Assembly: GCF_001693485.1 (NCBI RefSeq)
Contig: NZ_MAXC01000033.1
Location: forward strand, 310,001 to 374,000
DNA: 64,000 bases
DNA from: Bradyrhizobium sp. LMTR 3
Lineage (GTDB): Bacteria > Pseudomonadota > Alphaproteobacteria > Rhizobiales > Xanthobacteraceae
Direction: 5' to 3'
Of the stretch, positions 57,842-64,000 are shown piece after piece. Each line of letters opens with the position of its first letter. Position 1 is the stretch's first letter. The notes beneath the pieces were generated by a model. The model saw only the letters and a program-made list of their open reading frames with translations. It was not told where the DNA came from and did no database searches. The position numbers and the translations under genes are program-made.

Positions 57842-60238
57842 ATGCGGGTAGCAAGAAGTTTGTCGATCCTCTCGGTGTGTCTCGTCGCGATGTCCGGTCT
57901 GGCCGGTCATTTGAGCTCCGCCGCTGCACAACAGCAGGAAAAGCGCATCGCGCTGGTGGTCGGCAATGCCGCCTATGCGAAATCGCCGCTGGCGACCGCG
58001 GCCAACGATGCCGGCCTGATCGCCCAAACCTTGCAGGCGGCGGGATTCGACGTGATCGGCGCCCGCGACCTCGATGGCGACACGCTGCGCAAGAGTTTCC
58101 GCGACTTCATCCAGAAGGCCGAAAGCTCGGGGCCGGACACGGTCGCGATGGTCTATCTGGCCGGTTACGGGCTGCAATTGGCCGGCGAGAACTATTTCGT
58201 GCCGGTCGATTCCGCGATCAACCGGGATACCGACGTTCCGACCGAGGCGTTGCGGACCGGTGACTACATCCGCCAACTCGCTTCGCTGCCGTTGAAGGCC
58301 GGAATCGTCGTGCTGGACGCGGCGCGGCAGCAGCCGTTCGTCGAGGGACAGATCGCAAGCGGTCTCGCTCTGGTCGAGGCTGATGCGCATATGCTGATCG
58401 CGTTCAACGCGGCGCCCGGGACGGTAGCGCCTGCCGAGCAGGGACCGTACGGCATCTACGCCCAATCGCTGGCCGAGATGATCCGGACCGGTGGATTGCC
58501 GCTGCCGGAGGTCTTCAATCGCCTACGGCTTCGCGTCAACGAAGCAGCCAAGGGCGCGCAGGTGCCGTGGGACAGCCAGAAGATCGACGCCAGCTTCACG
58601 TTCTTCGAGCGCGCCCCCGATGCGCCCGCTGCGCCGCCGCCGGATCAGGTCGCTGCTATCAGGGACAAGCCGATCCGCGATCTCGGCGTGCAGGACGCCT
58701 ATGCCGCAGCGCTGGAGCGCGACACGTTGCAGGGCTACGAGGATTTTCTCGGAGCCTACGCGAGCGATCCCCTGGCAAAGCGGGTGAGGGCGATCGTGGC
58801 GGCGCGGCGCGAAGCGATCACCTGGCGCCGCACCTACCGCGCCGACACCCCGAACGCCTATTGGTCGTATCTGCAACGCTACCCGCGCGGGCCTCATGCG
58901 GCCGACGCGCGCCGCCGGCTGGTCATTCTCACTGCGCCGGTCGAGCCGCCGCCGACATTCGATGTCATCGATTACGACGTGCCGCCGCCGCCGCCGGACG
59001 AGATCATCTATGTGGATCGTCCCGTGCTGGTGTTCAGCGATCCCGAGTTCGATTTTGTGCCGCCGCCACCGGCGCCGGTCTACTACCTGCCGCCGCCGCC
59101 GGATGATTTCGTGGTGCTGGAGCCGCCACCGCCGCCGATCGGGCTGTTCATCCTGCCGCAGCCGATCTTTGTGCCGATACCGGTCTATGTGAGGCCGCCG
59201 CGCTATGTGGCGCCGCCGCCGAACAACATCATCTTTGCCAACATCCACAACCGGGCCGTGATCAACAACGTCATCAACAGGCCGCAGTCCGCTTTGCCTG
59301 CAGCGGGAATTGGCGACAGGGGACGTCCCGGCTCCCCGGCGCCGAGGGTTGCGCCGGCCCAGGTTGGTGGCGCCACACCGACGCTGCCGCCTGCCGTGGC
59401 ACAACGGGCCACCCTGATCCAGCAGGGCAGAGCGCCGGTGCCGCCAAGCGCCACGATCAATCCTGCCGTGAGGACCGGTTTGCCCGCTGCTCCGGCTGGG
59501 CAGACCGGACGGCCTGGCGCGGTGCAGCCGGCGAACGCACCAGCCGCGCTGCCGTCGAGGCAGCCCCTGCCGGGCACCAACGCCCTGCCGGTTCCGGGCG
59601 CCAGGGGCGCGCCAGCCGCGCCCCCAAGCGCCGCCGTCAATCCGAACGCAAGGCCATTGCCGGGTGCGTTGCGCCCGGGAACAGCGGCGCCAACTGCACC
59701 CGGCGCTGTCGGTGCGCGGCCGGCCATTGGCGCCACGGCTCCCGCGGCTCCGGTGGGCCGGCAGCCCGCGGTTGCGCCGCCACCCAGTGCCGCCGCGCCA
59801 TCAAGGCCGGCTGCTGCGGTTGCGCCAAGACCTCAATCGCAACCTGAGCTGCGGCGTGGCCCGCCACCGTCTGCGGTGCATGTGGCAAGGCCCCCACCAC
59901 CGCCGGCAGCGCGAGTAACTCCGGCATCGCCCCCGCCCAGGATGGCCGCGCCGCCTCCACCGGCGAGGATGGCCGCACCGTCGCCTCCACCCAGGATGGC
60001 TGCGCCGCCGGCCCCGCCGCCGCGTATGGCCGCGCCCCCATCGCCTCCGCCGCGGATGGCGGCGCCGCCACCGCCGCCGCCGAGGATGGCCGCACCACCC
60101 CCGGCACCCGCGCGGATGGCCGCACCACCGCCGATGGCTGCACCGCGTGCGGCGCCGGCCCCGGCGATGGCTGCACCGCGCCCGGCTCCGGCTGCTCCGG
60201 CTGCCGCGGGCAGGGGTTGCCTGCCGGGCCGATGCTGA
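57842..60238 (+). CDS. Secreted caspase-fold protein without catalytic residues
   Basis: 798 residues. Signal peptide 1-30 (cleavage A-A-A-Q). Residues 34-250 are a peptidase C14 (caspase-like) domain: R-I-A-L-V-V-G-N-A-A-Y, then V-Y-L-A-G-Y109-G, where the catalytic His is Tyr, and V-V-L-D-A-A161-R, where the catalytic Cys is Ala. It should therefore not be a protease. A helical region (280-360) follows, then proline/aspartate-rich segments. The tail is alanine/proline-rich, with seven R-M-A-A-P units, ending in C-L-P-G-R-C. It is probably a periplasmic or surface scaffold. A stem-loop follows the stop. Confidence 0.82.
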   Translation: MRVARSLSILSVCLVAMSGLAGHLSSAAAQQQEKRIALVVGNAAYAKSPLATAANDAGLIAQTLQAAGFDVIGARDLDGDTLRKSFRDFIQKAESSGPDTVAMVYLAGYGLQLAGENYFVPVDSAINRDTDVPTEALRTGDYIRQLASLPLKAGIVVLDAARQQPFVEGQIASGLALVEADAHMLIAFNAAPGTVAPAEQGPYGIYAQSLAEMIRTGGLPLPEVFNRLRLRVNEAAKGAQVPWDSQKIDASFTFFERAPDAPAAPPPDQVAAIRDKPIRDLGVQDAYAAALERDTLQGYEDFLGAYASDPLAKRVRAIVAARREAITWRRTYRADTPNAYWSYLQRYPRGPHAADARRRLVILTAPVEPPPTFDVIDYDVPPPPPDEIIYVDRPVLVFSDPEFDFVPPPPAPVYYLPPPPDDFVVLEPPPPPIGLFILPQPIFVPIPVYVRPPRYVAPPPNNIIFANIHNRAVINNVINRPQSALPAAGIGDRGRPGSPAPRVAPAQVGGATPTLPPAVAQRATLIQQGRAPVPPSATINPAVRTGLPAAPAGQTGRPGAVQPANAPAALPSRQPLPGTNALPVPGARGAPAAPPSAAVNPNARPLPGALRPGTAAPTAPGAVGARPAIGATAPAAPVGRQPAVAPPPSAAAPSRPAAAVAPRPQSQPELRRGPPPSAVHVARPPPPPAARVTPASPPPRMAAPPPPARMAAPSPPPRMAAPPAPPPRMAAPPSPPPRMAAPPPPPPRMAAPPPAPARMAAPPPMAAPRAAPAPAMAAPRPAPAAPAAAGRGCLPGRC
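59939..60186 (+). repeat. In-frame tandem repeat encoding R-M-A-A-P units
   Basis: Nine imperfect units of about 24-30 bases, each beginning with (R)-M-A-A-P and followed by 3-6 Pro/Ala/Ser residues, lie at the end of the caspase-fold gene. All stay in frame and lengths are multiples of three. Confidence 0.8.
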
Positions 60239-60245
60239 TCGTTAG

Positions 60246-60270
60246 CCGGCCAGATCCCGGGTCTGGCCGG
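60246..60270 (+). terminator. Stem-loop after the caspase-fold gene
   Basis: CCGGCCAGA (60246-60254) pairs with 60262-60270, loop TCCCGGG, 7 bases past the stop. No T-tract. Confidence 0.45.
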
Positions 60271-60320
60271 AGCGGCCCTAAAACGCTGATCTGGAAGACC
60301 GAACAAGCGGCTGTATTTCC

Positions 60321-60348
60321 TTGCTTCCGGCTGGAATCCGGCTATATA
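60321..60348 (+). promoter_or_regulatory. Probable vegetative promoter of rpsB
   Basis: TTGCTT (60321-60326) and TATATA (60343-60348) are separated by 16 bases, a fair -35/-10 pair. Transcription would begin near 60355, leaving a leader of about 105 bases before rpsB, long enough for feedback control by S2. Confidence 0.5.
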
Positions 60349-60460
60349 GCGCGCCATCTCACACGGAAACATGGCTCTCAAAGGCCGTCCGGTGGCAACC
60401 GGGCCAGTCAGGCTCGTTTGCTCACACGTTTCCGGAGGAACCAACCGGAGAACTATCACT

Positions 60461-61459
60461 ATGGCGCTACCCGATTTTTCCATGCGTCAGCTCTTGGAAG
60501 CTGGCGTCCACTTTGGCCACCAATCGCACCGCTGGAATCCGAAGATGGCGGATTACATTTTCGGTGCACGCAACAACATCCACATCATCGATCTCGCCCA
60601 GACCGTGCCGATGCTGCATCGTGCGCTGCAGGCGGTTTCCGACACGGTTGCCAAGGGCGGCCGCATCCTGTTCGTCGGCACCAAGCGCCAGGCGCAGGAC
60701 GGCGTTGCCGAGGCGGCGAAGCGCTCGGCGCAGTATTTCGTCAATTCACGCTGGCTCGGCGGCACGCTGACCAACTGGAAGACGATTTCGGGATCGATCA
60801 AGCGCCTGCGTCACCTCGATGAGGTGCTGTCGTCGGGCGAGGCCAACTCCTACACCAAGAAGGAGCGGCTGACGCTGCAGCGCGAGCGCGACAAGCTCGA
60901 CCGCTCGCTTGGCGGTATCAAGGACATGGGCGGTCTCCCCGACATGATCTTCGTGATCGACACCAACAAGGAAGACATCGCGATCCAGGAAGCGCAGCGG
61001 CTCAACATTCCCGTTGCCGCGATCGTCGATACCAACTCGGACCCCAAGGGCATCACCTTCGTGGTGCCGGGCAATGACGATGCCGGCCGCGCCATTTCGC
61101 TGTATTGCGACCTGATTGCCCGCGCCGCCATCGACGGCATTTCGCGCGCGCAGGGCGATTCCGGCATCGATATCGGCGCCGCCGTTCAGCCGGTTCGCGA
61201 GGAAGTTCCGGCAGCGCCCCAGCCGACCGGCTTCCAGGGACTGGCCGGTCCGCGCGGCACTGCCGACAACCTCAAGAAGCTCACCGGCGTGTCGGGTACG
61301 ATCGAGAAGAAGCTCAACGACCTCGGCATCTTCCATTACTGGCAGCTTGCCGAACTCGACCACGACACCGCGCACAAGATCGGTGAAGAGGTTGGTCTTC
61401 CGAGCCGGGCCGATGCCTGGGTCGCCCAGGCCAAGACGCTGACCGCGGAAGCGGAATAA
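60461..61459 (+). CDS. rpsB: 30S ribosomal protein S2 with C-terminal extension
   Basis: 332 residues, about 90 longer than E. coli S2. The S2 core covers residues 1-230 (M-R-Q-L-L-E-A-G-V-H-F-G-H-Q, R-W-L-G-G-T-L-T-N-W, P-D-M-I-F-V-I-D-T-N, I-P-V-A-A-I-V-D-T-N-S-D-P). The extension (about 270-332: L-K-K-L-T-G-V-S-G-T-I-E-K-K-L-N-D-L-G-I-F) looks like a helix-hairpin-helix module. This is usual in Rhizobiales. GGAGGA at 60434-60439 is far from the start and CCGGAG at 60446-60451 nearer. First gene of rpsB-tsf-pyrH-frr. Confidence 0.95.
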   Translation: MALPDFSMRQLLEAGVHFGHQSHRWNPKMADYIFGARNNIHIIDLAQTVPMLHRALQAVSDTVAKGGRILFVGTKRQAQDGVAEAAKRSAQYFVNSRWLGGTLTNWKTISGSIKRLRHLDEVLSSGEANSYTKKERLTLQRERDKLDRSLGGIKDMGGLPDMIFVIDTNKEDIAIQEAQRLNIPVAAIVDTNSDPKGITFVVPGNDDAGRAISLYCDLIARAAIDGISRAQGDSGIDIGAAVQPVREEVPAAPQPTGFQGLAGPRGTADNLKKLTGVSGTIEKKLNDLGIFHYWQLAELDHDTAHKIGEEVGLPSRADAWVAQAKTLTAEAE

Positions 61460-61592
61460 TTGGTTCGCCGCGTGGCCGGGTCTTCCGGCCACCGGTCCTG
61501 CTCCCCAGATACGGCATTCCCTGTAGCTGACGACGGCACGGTGCAAAGCGCGCGCCGCGCCCGCAGCTCACAGGCAAGAAGGATATTCGACG

Positions 61593-62519
61593 ATGGCAAC
61601 GATCACTGCGGCAATGGTCAAGGAACTGCGCGAGTCGACTGGCGCGGGCATGATGGACTGCAAGGCAGCGCTCACCGAAACCGCGGGCGACATGCAGGGC
61701 GCCCAGGATTGGCTGCGCAAGAAGGGCCTCTCGAAGGCCGCGAAGAAGGCCGGCCGCGTCGCGGCCGAAGGCCTGATCGGCGCGGTTACCCTCGGCGTCA
61801 AGGGCGTCGTGGTCGAAGTCAATTCCGAGACCGATTTCGTCGCCCGCAACGAGCAGTTCCAGGGCCTCGTCAAGATGATCGCGCAGGTCGCGCTCGACGT
61901 CGGCGCCGACGTCGAGAAGATCAAGGCGGCGAAGGTCGGCAGCGTCACCGTCGAAACCGCGATTTCGGACGCGATCGCCACCATCGGCGAAAACATGACG
62001 CTGCGCCGTGCTGCCTCGCTCGAGGTCGGCAAGGGCGTGGTGTCTAGCTACATCCATGGCGCCGTGATCGATGGCGCCGGCAAAATGGGCGTGCTGGTCG
62101 CGCTTGAGTCCACCGGCAAGACCGATGAACTCGCGCATCTCGGACGTCAGCTTGCGATGCATGTGGCTGCGACCAATCCGCAGGCACTGGATCCGTCCGG
62201 CCTCGACCCCGAGATCGTGAAGCGCGAAAAGGACGTGCTGGCCGACAAGTATCGCCAGCAGGGCAAGCCGGAAAACGTGATCGAGAAGATCGTCGAGTCC
62301 GGCCTGAAGACCTATTACAAGGAAGTCTGCCTGGTGGAGCAGGCGTTCATCCACGACGAAAAGGGCAAGTCGGTCGCGCAAGCCCTGAAGGAAGCCGAAG
62401 GCAAGATCGGCGCGCCTGTGAAGATTGCCGGATTTGTGCGCTATGCTCTCGGCGAGGGAATCGAAAAGCAGGAATCCGATTTCGCAGCCGAAGTCGCGGC
62501 GGCCAGCGGCAAGAAGTAA
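61593..62519 (+). CDS. tsf: Elongation factor Ts
   Basis: 308 residues. It is the nucleotide exchange factor for EF-Tu. The N-terminal UBA-like part has V-K-E-L-R-E-S-T-G-A-G-M-M-D-C-K-A-A-L, and the following core includes N-S-E-T-D-F-V-A-R-N, both family signatures. V-L-A-D-K-Y-R-Q-Q-G-K-P-E-N is from the second subdomain. The 133-base spacing from rpsB is normal for this operon. Confidence 0.96.
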   Translation: MATITAAMVKELRESTGAGMMDCKAALTETAGDMQGAQDWLRKKGLSKAAKKAGRVAAEGLIGAVTLGVKGVVVEVNSETDFVARNEQFQGLVKMIAQVALDVGADVEKIKAAKVGSVTVETAISDAIATIGENMTLRRAASLEVGKGVVSSYIHGAVIDGAGKMGVLVALESTGKTDELAHLGRQLAMHVAATNPQALDPSGLDPEIVKREKDVLADKYRQQGKPENVIEKIVESGLKTYYKEVCLVEQAFIHDEKGKSVAQALKEAEGKIGAPVKIAGFVRYALGEGIEKQESDFAAEVAAASGKK

Positions 62520-62590
62520 CCGCTGCGGTCACAGTCTTCCGGCGTTAAATGCGCCGGAAGTCGCCTGCGCGGGAGAGGGAAGCGTAAGCA

Positions 62591-63307
62591 ATGGCTGAGC
62601 CGGTCTATCGTCGCGTCGTGATCAAGCTCTCAGGCGAGTATCTCGCAGGTAGCCATTTCTTCGGCATCGACCAGCCCACCGTTGACCGCATCGCCGACGA
62701 CCTGATCGCGGCCCACAAGCTCGGCGTCGAGGTGGCCGTCGTGATCGGCGGCGGCAACATCGTTCGCGGCGTGGAAGTGTCCTCGCGCGGCGTCTCGCGC
62801 CCGACCGGCGACACCATGGGCATGCTCGCCACCATGATGAACTGCCTGGCGCTGGAAGCCGCCATCGAGCGCAAGGGGGCGCCGGCGCGGACCCTGTCGG
62901 CTTTCGTGATGCCCGAGATTTCCGAGCTGTTCACCCGCAGTGCGGCGCACAAATATCTCGCGGATGGACGAATCGTCCTGCTCGGCGGTGGAACCGGCAA
63001 TCCATTCTTCACCACCGATACCACGGCGGTGTTGCGGGCGGCCGAGATCGGGGCGCAGGCGGTGCTCAAAGCCACCAATGTCGACGGCGTTTATAGCGCC
63101 GACCCCAAAAAGGACCCGTCCGCCAAGCGTTTTGATCGGCTAACGCATTCGCAGGCGATCGCCGGCGACTACAAGGTGATGGACGCGACTGCATTCGCGC
63201 TTGCCCGCGAGACGTCACTGCCTATCATCGTATTCTCGATCGCCGAGCCGGGTTCGATCGGCGCGATCCTGCGCGGGACCGGCCACGGCACGGTGGTTGC
63301 CGGCTGA
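62591..63307 (+). CDS. pyrH: UMP kinase
   Basis: 238 residues. It makes UDP from UMP with ATP and belongs to the amino-acid kinase fold. Motifs include V-V-I-K-L-S-G-E-Y-L (phosphate-binding lysine), V-I-G-G-G-N-I-V-R-G, L-G-G-G-T-G-N-P-F-F-T-T-D-T and A-T-N-V-D-G-V-Y. The typical hexameric bacterial enzyme has this length. Its place between tsf and frr is conserved. Confidence 0.96.
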   Translation: MAEPVYRRVVIKLSGEYLAGSHFFGIDQPTVDRIADDLIAAHKLGVEVAVVIGGGNIVRGVEVSSRGVSRPTGDTMGMLATMMNCLALEAAIERKGAPARTLSAFVMPEISELFTRSAAHKYLADGRIVLLGGGTGNPFFTTDTTAVLRAAEIGAQAVLKATNVDGVYSADPKKDPSAKRFDRLTHSQAIAGDYKVMDATAFALARETSLPIIVFSIAEPGSIGAILRGTGHGTVVAG

Positions 63308-63377
63308 TCTGCCGGTTGCAGTTTCGAACCGCGGCTTCAAGACGCCAGCGGCTGGTTTCCAAGGAGGGGAGAGCGTC

Positions 63378-63941
63378 ATGCCCACGCCCGGTTTTGACAT
63401 CAACGAATTGAAGCGCCGCATGCAAGGCGCCACCCATTCGCTCAAGCACGAGCTCGGTGGCTTGCGGACCGGCCGCGCGGCGGCGTCCATGCTGGAGCCG
63501 GTGCAGGTCGAGGCCTACGGCTCGCACATGCCGCTCAACCAGCTCGCCACCGTCAGCGTGCCCGAGCCGCGGCTGCTTTCCGTCCAGGTGTGGGACAAGT
63601 CGATGGTGAAAGCCGTGGAGAAGGCGATCATCGATTCCAATCTCGGCCTTTCGCCCGCGACCGAAGGGCAGGTGCTGCGCCTGCGAATTCCCGAGCTTAA
63701 CGAGGAGCGGCGCAAGGAACTGGTGAAGGTCGCGCATAAATACGCCGAAGCCGCCAAGGTTGCCGTTCGCCACGTCCGTCGCGACGGCCTGGATATCGTC
63801 AAGAAGCTCGAGAAGAATCACGAGATTTCCGAAGACGATCAGGAGCGGCTCGCCAACGAGGTGCAGAAGGCGACCGACGGAACGATTGCGGAAATCGATC
63901 AGTTGCTGGCGGCGAAGGAAAAGGAAATCCTCACCGTTTGA
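63378..63941 (+). CDS. frr: Ribosome recycling factor
   Basis: 187 residues. It splits post-termination ribosomes with EF-G. Recognisable are L-R-T-G-R-A-A-A-S-M-L-E-P-V-Q-V-E-A-Y-G, P-L-N-Q-L-A-T-V-S-V-P-E-P-R and the long helical arm with R-R-D-G-L-D-I-V-K-K. AAGGAGGGGAGAG precedes the ATG at 63378, which fixes the start; the frame is open further upstream. Confidence 0.96.
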   Translation: MPTPGFDINELKRRMQGATHSLKHELGGLRTGRAAASMLEPVQVEAYGSHMPLNQLATVSVPEPRLLSVQVWDKSMVKAVEKAIIDSNLGLSPATEGQVLRLRIPELNEERRKELVKVAHKYAEAAKVAVRHVRRDGLDIVKKLEKNHEISEDDQERLANEVQKATDGTIAEIDQLLAAKEKEILTV

Positions 63942-63983
63942 TGGCAACGTTCACGAGTTGAGACTGGCACTGGAATTCAGATA

Positions 63984-64000
63984 ATGCCGAACGCCGCCGC
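63984..64000 (+). CDS. uppS: Probable start of isoprenyl transferase (uppS), cut by window end
   Basis: An ATG 42 bases after frr opens M-P-N-A-A and runs off the window. GGAA at 63972-63975 could be the ribosome site. The name rests only on the conserved gene order rpsB-tsf-pyrH-frr-uppS; the five visible residues prove nothing. Confidence 0.35.

Noticed and set aside
59939..60186. CRISPR-like or non-coding tandem repeat
   Set aside because: Units vary in length by multiples of three and encode in-frame R-M-A-A-P segments; there are no unique spacers.

Overview
The window looks like chromosome from a Bradyrhizobium-type alphaproteobacterium (Hyphomicrobiales, Nitrobacteraceae). The DNA is GC-rich. 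The core gene orders are typical of the group: nuoA-N, then birA and RNase J; proS-lolC-lolD-dnaE; rpsB-tsf-pyrH-frr. Other pointers are DUF3551 proteins, alphaproteobacterial LexA boxes (direct repeats with 7-base spacing), a perfect FixK/FNR-type box, and several families of intergenic palindromic repeats. No tool was run, so family names rest on reading motifs and recalling family features.

Layout: 1-4253 is the right end of an integrated element. It holds conserved element proteins of unknown function, an AlpA-like and a ribbon-helix-helix DNA-binding protein, an excisionase-like protein and a tyrosine integrase, and it stops at a 3' fragment of a tRNA-Val(TAC) gene. 4254-11464 is chromosome with small secreted proteins, a methyltransferase, peptidase T, an HU protein, tRNA-Asp, and a Rieske oxygenase divergent from a MarR regulator. 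11663-27667 is a complete complex I operon. It carries two extra genes, an FkbM-type methyltransferase between nuoD and nuoE and a small membrane protein between nuoF and nuoG, plus a dispersed repeat between nuoM and nuoN. 27669-32975 holds biotin ligase, RNase J, methylmalonyl-CoA epimerase, a DUF1467 protein, a methyltransferase and methylthioribose kinase.

33317-37949 has a coiled-coil protein, a ribose-type ABC sugar importer and a single-domain globin preceded by a strong terminator. 38402-43625 is a probable copper-handling cluster: DUF2946 protein, TonB receptor, Asp-box protein, thioredoxin-like protein and PCu(A)C chaperone. 43855-53324 has prolyl-tRNA synthetase, the LolCD exporter, three tandem DUF3551 genes, an outer-membrane beta-barrel and the replicative dnaE. 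Between the barrel gene and dnaE sits a 32-codon membrane-protein gene under two LexA boxes, which I consider the most interesting item: a candidate SidA-like SOS division inhibitor.

53450-56321 is a regulatory module. A FixK-type box lies in front of a GAF-Fis regulator, followed by a palindromic operator candidate and an aldehyde dehydrogenase. 56513-60238 has a CBS-domain protein, a YbaK-type tRNA-editing protein and a large caspase-fold protein that has lost both catalytic residues. 60461-64000 is the rpsB-tsf-pyrH-frr translation operon, with the probable start of uppS at the edge.
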